58,644 nt of DNA, taken from assembly GCA_947503365.1 (NCBI GenBank), contig CANNDT010000016.1:1-58644 (forward strand). The letters run 5' to 3'. The position numbers were made by a program, and so were the translations under genes. Shown here piece after piece: positions 34,398-42,401 of this stretch; the stretch's first letter is position 1; each line of letters begins with the position of its first letter. Source of the stretch: CANNDT01 sp945876205. GTDB lineage: Bacteria > Acidobacteriota > Vicinamibacteria > Vicinamibacterales > UBA2999. Under the pieces are notes generated by a model. It was not told the DNA's origin, made no database searches, and saw only the letters and a program-made list of their open reading frames with translations.

Positions 34398-35554
34398 TGC
34401 TGCAGGCGTCGGCGCTCGTGCCGCTCTGGGATCGGGCGGCGGAATGGCAACGGCGGCTGTCGATGATCGAGGCTGCGCGGTCGTTCGTCTACCTCTCCAC
34501 GTTCTACATCGAGCACGATGCCTACGGCACGGGCATGCTGGCAGCGCTGCGCCGTGCCCAGCGCCGCGGGGTCGCGGTCACGCTGCTCGTGGACGCGTTC
34601 GGACAGCGGCTGGGCGGCATCCTGATGACGGCAGATCATCGCTCTGCCCTGGCGCGGGAGCTGGACGGTCTGCGCGCCGAGGGTGGCGTCGTCACGGTGT
34701 ATGCGCCGCCGCACCAGGTGCAGCGTCTGCTCGGCGGTGGTCAGCACGTGAAGATCCAGGTGTCCGACGGCGGTGAGGCCATCGTCGGCAGCAGCAATCT
34801 GACGAAGACGTCGTTCGAGGCGTGGAACGAATACGCCGTGGCCGTGCGCGGACCGGTCACGCTGGCGCTGCTCGAGAGCCTCCGCGCCTTCGGCGCCACG
34901 GTGGCGCCGGCGCACCTCACGCAGCTGGGCGTCGTGGCGGACCGAGAGCCGGCACCGGCGGATCTCGTGCTCGACTACTGGTACTGCAACCCGAACATCG
35001 CTCAGGGCTGGGCGGGGCCGTTCGGCTGGCGCGGGGCGAACGAGATCACCGACCGCATGGTCGAGATGGTCGAGAGCGCGCGCCGGTCGGCGCTGATCAC
35101 GAGCTTCTACTTCAAGCCCGCGCGTGGGCTGCTCGAAGCGGTGCTGCGCGCGTCCCGGCGCGGCGTGCGGGTGGAGGTGTTCCACTCGCACCGGGAGGCC
35201 CTGCCGGCGACCGACCTGGCGTGGATTGCCGCCGCCGCCAGCTATCCGGCGCTGATCGAGGCGGGCGTGCAGATCTACGAGAACCTGCACGGCGAACACT
35301 CGAAGCTCGTGCTCATCGACGATGCGTGGGCGGCCTTCGGCAGCTACAACTTCGAGGATGCGGCCCACGATCGGCTGGGCGAGCTGATGCTGGCGAGCCG
35401 CGACCCGCGCGCCATCGCTCCGCTCGAGACCATCTTCGACGGACTCCGCCGGCATCCCGACAACCTGCGCGTGACCCGCGAGTCGTTCGGCCAATTGCCG
35501 GCGCGGGTGGCGGCGCGTGTGGCACGATACGGCCGGTTCAAGTGGTGGATGTGA
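34397..35554 (+). CDS. Phospholipase D superfamily protein with two HKD motifs
   Basis: 385 aa. Two complete HxKx4D motifs: H117-K119-D124 ('GQHVKIQVSDGGEAIVGSSN') and H301-K303-D308 ('GEHSKLVLIDDAWAAFGSYN'). Architecture resembles cardiolipin synthase-like PLDs, but there is no N-terminal membrane segment, so it is probably soluble. It could act as a phosphodiesterase or phosphatase. Located between the pterin genes and the CYTH gene; start overlaps the SDR stop (TGATG). Confidence 0.82.
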   Translation: MLQASALVPLWDRAAEWQRRLSMIEAARSFVYLSTFYIEHDAYGTGMLAALRRAQRRGVAVTLLVDAFGQRLGGILMTADHRSALARELDGLRAEGGVVTVYAPPHQVQRLLGGGQHVKIQVSDGGEAIVGSSNLTKTSFEAWNEYAVAVRGPVTLALLESLRAFGATVAPAHLTQLGVVADREPAPADLVLDYWYCNPNIAQGWAGPFGWRGANEITDRMVEMVESARRSALITSFYFKPARGLLEAVLRASRRGVRVEVFHSHREALPATDLAWIAAAASYPALIEAGVQIYENLHGEHSKLVLIDDAWAAFGSYNFEDAAHDRLGELMLASRDPRAIAPLETIFDGLRRHPDNLRVTRESFGQLPARVAARVARYGRFKWWM

Positions 35555-36114
35555 TGCGCTTCATCGAAATCGAACACAAGTTCGTGCTGGATGCGGACTT
35601 CGATCTGGTACTGTTCACGCGGGCGCTCGAGGCGCTGCGGCCCCATCGGGTGGATGCGCTGCAGGTGCGCGACCGGTATTTCCTGACCGGCGACGGGCGG
35701 GCGCGCCACTACGTCCTGCGTCACCGGTTCGACCGCGAGCTGCACCAGCTGACCATCAAGTCGCTCGCGTCGGACCCGCAGGTGCGCGACGAAATCAACC
35801 TCGATCTCGGGCACCACAAGGGCGATCAGGCGGCGGTGGTCGACGCGTTCGTCGGCCGCATGGGCGTGGTGTGGAGGGGCGACCTGCTGAAGGCGCTCGA
35901 CGTCTGGTACTTCGCGGACTGCGAAGTGGTGCACTACGTGGCCACGAGCGGCGACCGTGCCCTGCGCTGCGTGGAATTCGAGGCGACCGGTCAGGCGTCG
36001 GTTCCTGACGCGCTCACGGTCATCGATCGATACGAACGGGCCACCGGTTTCGATCCGGCCACCCGGTCCCGCCAGTCGCTCGTGGATCTGCTGTTCCCCG
36101 GCGTCCTCCGCTAG
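35554..36114 (+). CDS. CYTH domain (triphosphate tunnel metalloenzyme) protein
   Basis: 186 aa from ATG 35554 (GTG 35551 also possible). 'MRFIEIEHKFVLD' contains the ExExK signature (E5, E7, K9) of triphosphate tunnel enzymes, followed by basic strands 'VRDRYFLTGDG', 'YVLRHRFDRELHQLTIKS' and 'DEINLDL', and a late acidic strand 'LRCVEFEATG'. Such enzymes hydrolyse or bind triphosphate groups in a tunnel with Mg or Mn. Last gene of the operon, overlapping the PLD gene. Confidence 0.82.
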   Translation: MRFIEIEHKFVLDADFDLVLFTRALEALRPHRVDALQVRDRYFLTGDGRARHYVLRHRFDRELHQLTIKSLASDPQVRDEINLDLGHHKGDQAAVVDAFVGRMGVVWRGDLLKALDVWYFADCEVVHYVATSGDRALRCVEFEATGQASVPDALTVIDRYERATGFDPATRSRQSLVDLLFPGVLR

Positions 36115-36157
36115 AGACACCTGGGCTCGGCCCTCGGGTCGCGACGGCCGCAGCCCC

Positions 36158-36480
36158 TCAGCCGAGGCTCAAGCCCTTGCGGCCACCGCGCACGAGGGCG
36201 CTCGCGCCCTCCGCGGCTTCCACGAGGCCTCGGGCCATCACCGCACAGCGCTCCACCAACGCCGCCGCTCCTTCGTGCAGCACGGTGGACCGCTGCACGT
36301 GCCGCTCGTTGTTCTCCATGTCTTCCGCCGACCAGCCGCGCGAATGGGCGATGTACGGGAACTGCGAAAACTGCAGGCCGAGTTCCGCAAAGAAGCCGAG
36401 CCGGGCCGGCCGTGCGCTGGACGGGCCGTGCCAGGATCGTGTGCCCGCGCATGAGATGAAGGTTGAACACGGCCGCGTCT
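36158..36480 (-). pseudogene. Unidentified gene remnant (C-terminal part)
   Basis: A minus-strand frame ending at TGA 36160-36158 reads coherently: 'ARLGFFAELGLQFSQFPYIA', 'HSRGWSAEDMENNERHVQR' and 'LHEGAAALVERCAVMARGLVE'. Upstream of about 36400 the protein-like reading continues better in a second frame ('AVFNLHLMRGHTILARPVQ'), suggesting a frameshift. No start and no family recognised. 36481-36626 has nothing else I can identify beyond a short repeat at 36497-36511. Confidence 0.4.
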
Positions 36481-36626
36481 CGTGCGCAACGCGGCCTAAT
36501 GCTTCCTATGACGGGCATGAAGGATTCCTTGGAAAACAGGCATGTTCAGCCAGCGCTTTGGGTTGTCGGTCGTCATCACCGTCCATCGCCAGGGAGCGCA
36601 TGGCAGCGCGAGGCTTCCAATTTGTG

Positions 36627-37769
36627 TTATCTCTCGCCTCTTCGCGGCACCACCAACCCATACCGCGTCCCCCTCCCCTGTCCCGTCCTCTCGAGCAGCC
36701 CGTACTCAGTCAACTGCGTCAGCTCCCGATACGCAGTCGCACGCGACGTTCCAGTGAAGTTCACGTATTTTTCGGTGCTCATGCCGCCCACAAATCCTTC
36801 GGGCCCGGATTCGAGAAGGCGCGCCAGCACTTTGCGCTGTGATGCACTCAAGCCGGGATGCTTGGCATTCACCTCCGCCCAATAGCGGCTGTGTGCAAGC
36901 GCCTTCTGCATGTGGCCGGTCGCAGCGTCGAACGCCGACTGAATGCGGCCGAGGAACCATTGCACCCACGGCGTGATGTCCAGCTGCGCGCTGCCGGTGG
37001 CGGCCTGTAGCTGTGCGTAGTAGCCGGCGCGATCCTGCGCTAGCTGCGCTGAAAGGCTGAACAGGCGCCGATCACTGCACATGTCCTGCGCCAACGCCTG
37101 CTCGGCCACGGCACGACCGATCCGCCCATTGCCATCCTCGAACGGGTGGATGGCCTCGAACCACAAATGCACGACCGCCGCACGCACGAGACCGTCGATC
37201 TCCGGCACGCGGCTGTGCGTGTTGAACCATTCGAGCAACGCGCGCATCTGCCCGGATACGTCGGTTGAAGGTGGCGCCTCGTAGTGCACCACGTCTGGCT
37301 TGCCAATGCGCGGGGTGACGATTTGCATCGGTTCGGCATGGGTGCGCCAGCTGCCCGTAGTGATGCGCGTCACGCCGCTGCGGCCTGTGGGGAACAACGC
37401 CGCGTGCCAATCAAAAAGATGTTGCTCGGTGAGCGGGTGCTCCCAGTGCGAAACCGCCGCCTGCAACACATCCAGCGTCGCCTCCGTGCGCGGGTCGCGC
37501 GGGGCAGCAGAACCATCCGCGAGGCCGAGCCGGCGCGCGGCGGACGCGCGGACGGAGTTCAGTTGAAGCTGCTCACCCTCGATCTGCGCGGTGGCCAATG
37601 CTTCCTCGGTCCAGCCGGCGAGCTGCAAGTCGGCCAGATCCGCCATGCCCAGGCCACCGGCCAGCCCCAACATGCGGCCCTGCGCCAGGCGCGCTTGTGC
37701 CAGCGGCGCCGTAACGGCATTCGCGTCCCACTTGAGACCCGGCCAGCCGGGCGCCTGCCAGATGTACAT
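36627..37769 (-). CDS. Fic-domain protein with N-terminal DUF4172-type region and C-terminal winged helix
   Basis: 380 aa. Fic motif HPFEDGNGRIGR at 208-219 (HPFxxGNGRxxR, complete). An N-terminal inhibitory-type motif 'TAQIEGE' (60-66) suggests intramolecular control. The last ~70 residues form a helix-turn-helix ('LSASQRKVLARLLE', 'FTGTSRATAYRELTQLTEYG'). Fic enzymes usually transfer AMP to a protein Tyr/Thr. The start at ATG 37769 is next to a 28-bp palindrome; together with the HTH this argues for autoregulation. It lies among gene fragments and looks horizontally acquired. Confidence 0.88.
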   Translation of the reverse strand: MYIWQAPGWPGLKWDANAVTAPLAQARLAQGRMLGLAGGLGMADLADLQLAGWTEEALATAQIEGEQLQLNSVRASAARRLGLADGSAAPRDPRTEATLDVLQAAVSHWEHPLTEQHLFDWHAALFPTGRSGVTRITTGSWRTHAEPMQIVTPRIGKPDVVHYEAPPSTDVSGQMRALLEWFNTHSRVPEIDGLVRAAVVHLWFEAIHPFEDGNGRIGRAVAEQALAQDMCSDRRLFSLSAQLAQDRAGYYAQLQAATGSAQLDITPWVQWFLGRIQSAFDAATGHMQKALAHSRYWAEVNAKHPGLSASQRKVLARLLESGPEGFVGGMSTEKYVNFTGTSRATAYRELTQLTEYGLLERTGQGRGTRYGLVVPRRGER

Positions 37770-37813
37770 GAAGCGTATTTTAGGTGTTTACGCTTCAATA
37801 TTGAAGCGTAAAC
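37770..37813 (-). promoter_or_regulatory. 28-bp perfect palindrome plus extra half-site upstream of fic
   Basis: 37786-37799 is GTTTACGCTTCAAT and 37800-37813 is its exact reverse complement. A further half-site GAAGCGTA (37770-37777) abuts the start codon. The site is AT-rich against a GC-rich background. Likely operator for the Fic protein's own winged helix. Confidence 0.75.
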
Positions 37814-37851
37814 AGCCGATTTGCGCCTCATTTGTCGTTCCATGACCCGCG

Positions 37852-38070
37852 GTGTCCGGGCTCGCGGGGATCAGGTGGTACTTGCCCCTGATTGCCGCCG
37901 TTGGTCGCAAAGGCAAAGAACACCGACGAGAACTGCGCGCTGCGCAGCGGCTTGGTGTAGTTGCCGTTGTTGTAGTCCGGATCGTTGGTGATCGAGTCGA
38001 CGATCAGCCTGGCTGCAGGGGGCGCCTGCGCCTGATCGCGCTCATCGAGCAGGGCGCGGTGATCCAGCAG
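37852..38070 (-). pseudogene. Fragment of a homoserine-acetyltransferase-like alpha/beta hydrolase
   Basis: Minus-strand reading 'AARLIVDSITNDPDYNNGNY' followed by 'LRSAQFSSVFFAFATNGGNQ' resembles the internal region of MetX-like alpha/beta hydrolases, but neither catalytic ends nor a start are present. The next 300 bp (38071-38432) contain only short protein-like stretches, such as 'WSQRGLGGLVATMEVGATPG' on the minus strand, and repeats shared with 50.9-51.5 kb. Confidence 0.4.
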
Positions 38071-38432
38071 ATCCTGCGGCATCTCCGGCTGCCCGCCGAG
38101 CTCCCCGCTCCGACGCCCGCCCGCGCACCGCCGCAACTGCTCGACGCGACAGCGCCACCCTTCGACGACGACCTTCACGACTTCGGCTCCGGCTGCTGAC
38201 CACGTCGTCACGCGCCGCCGGGCCGGAGGTGTGCCCGTACAGGGCCTCACCCACCCGGCCGGGAGTCGCGCCCACCTCCATCGTCGCCACCAGCCCTCCC
38301 AATCCGCGCTGTGACCACGGGCCTTTGAGCAGAATGCGCGCTGTGGGAAGGGGAGAGGGGGGGCAGGGTCGCACTATCTGCGCTCGACCGAGCAAGGAAA
38401 AGCAGGGCCGACGGCGTTGATTCGGCGATCGG

Positions 38433-38735
38433 TCAGACCGCAATCGGCATGACCTCGCGTTCGATCCTGCGGGCGTTGGCAATCTCCGCGAGACGCAAAT
38501 CGTAGATCGCCTGCAGGTTCAGCCACGAGTGGGCATCGCCACCGAAGTAACGCGCCAGGCGCATGGCCGTATCCGCGGAGACTCCGCGCCGTTCGCGCAC
38601 GATGTCGTGAATCCGCGGCGCCGGCACGTGAAGCACCTTGGCCAGCGCGTTCGCGGTGAGGCCCGCAGGCCGCAGGAAGTCCTCACGCAACACTTCGCCG
38701 GGGTGGACCGGCCGCATACCATTCTTGATCTTCAT
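38433..38735 (-). CDS. higA: HigA-type antitoxin (XRE family)
   Basis: 100 aa from ATG 38735. 'MRPVHPGEVLREDFLRPAGL' is the hallmark HigA opening, followed by a helix-turn-helix 'TANALAKVLHVPAPRIHDIV' and 'SADTAMRLARYFGGDAHSWL'. Binds and neutralises the HigB toxin and represses the operon. It lies 13 bp downstream of higB, the usual toxin-first order of this family. Confidence 0.92.
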   Translation of the reverse strand: MKIKNGMRPVHPGEVLREDFLRPAGLTANALAKVLHVPAPRIHDIVRERRGVSADTAMRLARYFGGDAHSWLNLQAIYDLRLAEIANARRIEREVMPIAV

Positions 38736-38748
38736 CGCCCCGCTCCCG

Positions 38749-39027
38749 TCAGTGATAGTCCGCAATCTCGACGTCCTCCGGCCCGGCGGCGGTCCAACGA
38801 AAACAAATACGCCACTGGTCGTTGATCCCGATACTGTGCTGGCCCTTCCGATCGCCCTTGAGCGCTTCCAGATGATTGCCGGGAGGCGACTTCAGAAACT
38901 CCAGCGTCGCGGCCGCATGAAGTTGTGTCAACTTGCGCGTGGCCACGGCCAGGATGGCTCCGAAACGCTTCGACTTCCCTGTCTCGAACAGCCTCCGCGT
39001 GTCCGTAGAGCGAAAGCTCTTGATCAA
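38749..39027 (-). CDS. higB: HigB-type RelE-superfamily toxin
   Basis: 92 aa. 'MIKSFRSTDTRRLFETGKSK' and 'LKGDRKGQHSIGINDQWRIC' followed by 'VEIADYH' match the HigB ribosome-dependent mRNA interferase core. The start is TTG at 39027. A TATACT hexamer only 8 bp upstream implies a leaderless message. Confidence 0.9.
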   Translation of the reverse strand: MIKSFRSTDTRRLFETGKSKRFGAILAVATRKLTQLHAAATLEFLKSPPGNHLEALKGDRKGQHSIGINDQWRICFRWTAAGPEDVEIADYH

Positions 39028-39035
39028 GTACCGAC

Positions 39036-39054
39036 AGTATAACGGATAACGTTA
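39036..39054 (-). promoter_or_regulatory. higBA promoter/operator
   Basis: On the minus strand TATACT (39041-39036) is a good -10 close to the TTG start. It is overlapped by TATAACG and the 8-bp palindrome TAACGTTA (39047-39054), a likely HigA operator. Confidence 0.5.
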
Positions 39055-39074
39055 CACGGCAACCCGTCCTGGCG

Positions 39075-39488
39075 TGCGCGCAAGGCCGACGACCTCGGCG
39101 AGACGACGATGCGTATGCGGTGCTCGCGCTGACGCAGAAGGGCGTGGAGCTGTTGAAGGATGAAGCGAGCTTCCCGGGCCTGACCCTGGCTCGCCAGCGT
39201 CCGCCGCGAAAGGACGCGCCCCGAACCCGGTCGCGCGTCGAGACAGAGTCGTGGCAGGACGTGGACCGCGCGCTGTTCGATCGCCTCCGCGCGGTGCGCC
39301 TGGAGACGGCGCGGCAGCGCGGCGTCCCCCCGTACGTGATCTTCCACGACGCCACGCTTCGCGAGATGGCCCGCGTTCGGCCTACGTCGATCGATGCGCT
39401 GCTCTCGGTCAAAGGCATCGGCGCGCGCAAGGCCGATGACCTCGGAGACATCTTCCTCGCAGCGATTCGCGATCACCGGCCAGCCTGA
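39075..39488 (+). pseudogene. recQ: recQ 3' fragment (second copy)
   Basis: From 39105 the frame reads 'DDAYAVLALTQKGVELLKDE' and then the whole HRDC domain ('VPPYVIFHDATLREMARVRP') to the stop at 39488, matching RecQ from within its RQC winged helix to its end. Just before, in another frame (39076), is 'ARKADDLGE', the last motif of RecQ. So the end of one copy is joined to the middle of another. No start region or helicase core is present. Confidence 0.85.
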
Positions 39489-39507
39489 CCCTGACACGGC
39501 CGGCGCG
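39408..39507 (+). repeat. 100-bp perfect direct repeat, copy 2
   Basis: Exact match of 32323-32422, covering the last 81 bp of the recQ fragment and 19 bp after its stop. The two copies are 7,085 bp apart and bracket the pterin operon, Fic and HigBA. Confidence 0.9.
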
Positions 39508-39511
39508 TTGA

Positions 39512-39868
39512 CCCCGGGCCGTCTCGGCTCCTGATCGGAATCTGCTGACGACGCGGCGTGAGGGGCTGCCCCGGTTCGTCGAGCAGGAGTTTCGCGACTT
39601 CCTCCGCTGCGGCTGGCTCCCACCCCACCACGCACAGTCCGCGTGGCGGGGACCCCGGCTGGCCGGCGGCTTCGCGCGGTTTCGATGCACGGCGTGCGGC
39701 TTGGATCGGCTGGTCGCCTTCTCGTGCAAGGGGCGCGGGTTTTGTCCGAGCTGTGGTGGCCGGAGGATGGCCGAGCGCGCCGCGCACCTCGTAGACTGCG
39801 TCTTTCCTGATGTTCCGGTGCGGCAGTGGGTGCTGAGTCTGCCGTATCGCCTGCGCTATCGGGGGAGT
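39512..39868 (+). mobile_element. IS91-family transposase fragment (N-terminal zinc domain)
   Basis: Open in frame from 39512: 'GLPRFVEQEFRDFLRCGWL', 'FRCTACGLDRLVAFSCKGRG', 'FCPSCGGRRMAERAAHLVD' and 'VPVRQWVLSLPYRLRYR' are the diagnostic N-terminal zinc-finger region of IS91 (Y2 rolling-circle) transposases. The protein is cut after 'LRYR'; the catalytic Tyr region is absent. 39869-40033 holds no gene. A dead remnant, useful as evidence for past mobility here. Confidence 0.85.
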
Positions 39869-39918
39869 TTGTTCCCGCACTCCTGCCAAGGCATACCCCC
39901 CCCTGTGAAGGGGCAAGA

Positions 39919-39956
39919 GTGTCACCCATGTGTCCGGAATACTGTGTTACCTATGT
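39919..39956. repeat. Two near-identical 13-bp motifs
   Basis: GTGTCACCCATGT (39919-39931) and GTGTTACCTATGT (39944-39956), 25 bp apart, 11 of 13 identical. They sit between the IS91 remnant and the DUF6351 gene and could be the end of a lost insertion sequence. Confidence 0.35.
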
Positions 39957-40033
39957 CTCAGGCAGCACCTCGCTCGGTCTGTCTCCCCGGGCCCGAGGAG
40001 CCAGCTTCCATAACGTGGGGGTTGCCAGGATGG

Positions 40034-42235
40034 TCAGGTCCCGTCGCCTCCGAAGCGTAGCCACGTCCCGCCCAATTTCTGCTGCTCGACGCCCGGCCGC
40101 GACCAGTCGCAGACGCCGGCAGGGAAGATTCGCCTCAGCCGCGCGGACTGTGCGGTCGTGAAGGTCACCCGGTAGTCCGGCAGCTCGATCGGCTTCAACT
40201 GGCACTTGGCGATGTCGTTGGCGAGGGGCCCGCCCGCGATCTCGCGGGGAAACGACGCCGTGGGATACAGCTGTTCGCACTGGCTGGACGGATTGCGAGT
40301 CTGCTTCTCCCCGATCTTCCGCGGCGTGGCGTCGCGCGTCCAGCAGGCATCTCCGAGATCCGACGGCTTCGCGCGTCGAACCTTCACGATCGCGGCATCA
40401 CCGGATGCGTCCTTGGTGAGGGCGGTCAGCCACCGGTCCATCTGCGTGAGCGCTTCCTGATACGCCGGGCTCGTCCCGAGATTCGAGCGGTAGCGGTTGT
40501 CCTCCACGAAGATGACGTGGTTGTCCGCATGGCCATTGGCTTTGATCAGGCGCTCGCGCAGCGAGAACGAGTGGAACCGCACGTGGATGTCACCCATCGG
40601 CGCATCATCGAGATAGTTGCGGTAGTCGATGATCGGCGTGGCGGCCAGCCCGGCGCCTGTGCTCGTCAGGCGTCCGGTGCGGTACGCGGCGCGCAGCGCC
40701 GAGGTGTCGGCCACCGTTCGCGAGGCTGCGAGGTTGCCGTCGTTGTCGAAGCCGCCGATTCGCTCGTTGAGATCGAGGAACTGATCGGTGCTGATGGTGC
40801 CGGCCGTAAGGGCGCGCAGCCCGTACTGGATGCCGACGTTATCGAGGGGGCGGCGGGCGAAGCCGGTGCGCGGATCCCGTCCGTAGGCGTTCACCGCGTG
40901 ATCGAATACGTCGCAACGCGCGCCCTTTAGATTCGTCGTGGGGTGATACCACAGTGCCTGGGGCAGCGTCTTGGGACAGAACTCCGAGACCTGGATGCGC
41001 CCTGCGTCTTCGTCCACGTTCATCATGGTCGCGTTGGTGAGGAAGCCGGCCACCGCGCGCTTCTGGTCTTCGGTGAACGGCACGCCCGCCCGCATGAAGT
41101 ACCGGTTCAGCAGCCGGGCATCGGTGATCGTCATCACCGTCGCGAAGCCGACGTCCGGAAACGTGCGGCATGGAACGATCCCGTCGAGCAGGCCCGGATA
41201 GTTGTCCACGTTCTGCAGCTGCTGGTACGAGCCGCCGGAGCAGCCCCAGCCGATGGTGAATGCCGGCGCACCGTACGCTTCGACGAACCGCTCCTTCACC
41301 ATCATCATCGTCTCGGTGGCCAGCAGGTCGCTGCAGTTATTGCCAAACACGTTCAGCGATGAGGAGGCGACGGCATAGCCCTGCCGAAGCATGAATTCGT
41401 CCACCACGCCGCCGGTGTTTGCGCCCTGCCGGTACCAGCCCGTCACGCATCCACCGCCGTGCGTATAGATCAGGCGACGGTTCCATCCCGCCGACGCGTT
41501 CCAGGCGTCCGGTGCGGGATCCGCCGGGTTGTGGAGCATCGCGATCTGGTAGATTCCGCGATTGATGGTGCCGGTTTCGATCCTGACGATGAAGGGGACC
41601 GTCGCGCCCGCCAGCGTTGTGGTCTGCGCGACATCTCCGGGGATGACGTAGGCAGGTCGGGTCGCGACGAGAGGCGCCGCCACCAGCGGCTTCAGCGCCC
41701 CGCCCGCCGTCGATCGGTAGTAGTAGTCCACGCGAGTGTCGATCGAGCACTGCTGGTCCTTCGCCGCGCCGAGCGTGTCGCCGGATTGCAGCTTGAACGA
41801 TTCCGTTTCGCAGATGAACGGGTGCTCGTGCGGACCCGAAAAGACCGGACCTTCGATGGGATGGTTGACGACGACAAGCCGCGCGCCAGCGGCCCGGCCT
41901 TTCTGCGCCACGGCAACGGTGTGGCGTCCGGGCGCGAGACCGGTGATCAGTCCCTCGAGTCGATGACCCGATTCATCCCCGCGAAACGCCGACGTGATGT
42001 CGGCCGCGTCGAGCGTGACGCGCGCCTCGGCGAGGCGCACCGAGCGCGGCACGCTGATGCGGAGCAGGACGTCGCCGCCGCTGACGAAGTCGGGGCGCGC
42101 CGACACGGTGTCGAACCGGAAGCCGCCAGGAGCCGTTTGTGCCGACGTCGAGATGCGCAGCGCCAGGATGAGCGCGACGACGAGCACTGCCGGCAGCAGG
42201 AATCTGACGCCCGCCCTCGAAACGTGTGCGTGCAT
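40034..42235 (-). CDS. DUF6351 family exported protein
   Basis: 733 aa, signal peptide ending near 'RISTSAQ'. An N-terminal beta-sandwich ('FDTVSARPDFVSGGDVLLRI') is followed by a hydrolase-like domain with 'IYTHGGGCVTGWYRQG' and 'TIGWGCSGGSYQQLQNVDNY', where G-C-S-G-G resembles a serine nucleophile elbow, then 'DAGRIQVSEFCPKTLPQALW' and a long C-terminal part with many Cys. Resembles tannase/feruloyl-esterase-like exported proteins, but the substrate is unknown. The gene is isolated on the minus strand. Confidence 0.75.
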   Translation of the reverse strand: MHAHVSRAGVRFLLPAVLVVALILALRISTSAQTAPGGFRFDTVSARPDFVSGGDVLLRISVPRSVRLAEARVTLDAADITSAFRGDESGHRLEGLITGLAPGRHTVAVAQKGRAAGARLVVVNHPIEGPVFSGPHEHPFICETESFKLQSGDTLGAAKDQQCSIDTRVDYYYRSTAGGALKPLVAAPLVATRPAYVIPGDVAQTTTLAGATVPFIVRIETGTINRGIYQIAMLHNPADPAPDAWNASAGWNRRLIYTHGGGCVTGWYRQGANTGGVVDEFMLRQGYAVASSSLNVFGNNCSDLLATETMMMVKERFVEAYGAPAFTIGWGCSGGSYQQLQNVDNYPGLLDGIVPCRTFPDVGFATVMTITDARLLNRYFMRAGVPFTEDQKRAVAGFLTNATMMNVDEDAGRIQVSEFCPKTLPQALWYHPTTNLKGARCDVFDHAVNAYGRDPRTGFARRPLDNVGIQYGLRALTAGTISTDQFLDLNERIGGFDNDGNLAASRTVADTSALRAAYRTGRLTSTGAGLAATPIIDYRNYLDDAPMGDIHVRFHSFSLRERLIKANGHADNHVIFVEDNRYRSNLGTSPAYQEALTQMDRWLTALTKDASGDAAIVKVRRAKPSDLGDACWTRDATPRKIGEKQTRNPSSQCEQLYPTASFPREIAGGPLANDIAKCQLKPIELPDYRVTFTTAQSARLRRIFPAGVCDWSRPGVEQQKLGGTWLRFGGDGT

Positions 42236-42401
42236 GGACGCTCCTCAACGGAAAGTTACAGATCGCGCACGCTACATGCGGGAAGAAGTGTTGTCAACGG
42301 TTCGCCGCCCCCTCGACATCCTCGGGACGTTGCGCTACTCTGCCGCTGCCGGTCGCGACTCCGCCGGCTCCGGGCGTCTTTTTTCTGCAGGGGACCGAAT
42401 C

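Noticed and set aside
37828..38250. Intact 140-aa gene downstream of the fic promoter
   Set aside because: Only the middle part reads like a known family; the N-terminal portion is Arg-rich noise and there is no ribosome site, so it is treated as a fragment.
36480..39060. Integron cassette array with attC sites
   Set aside because: GTTRRRY-like sites can be found but no paired RYYYAAC sites with attC-type stem symmetry, no integrase, and genes are on the same strand as fragments without regular spacing.
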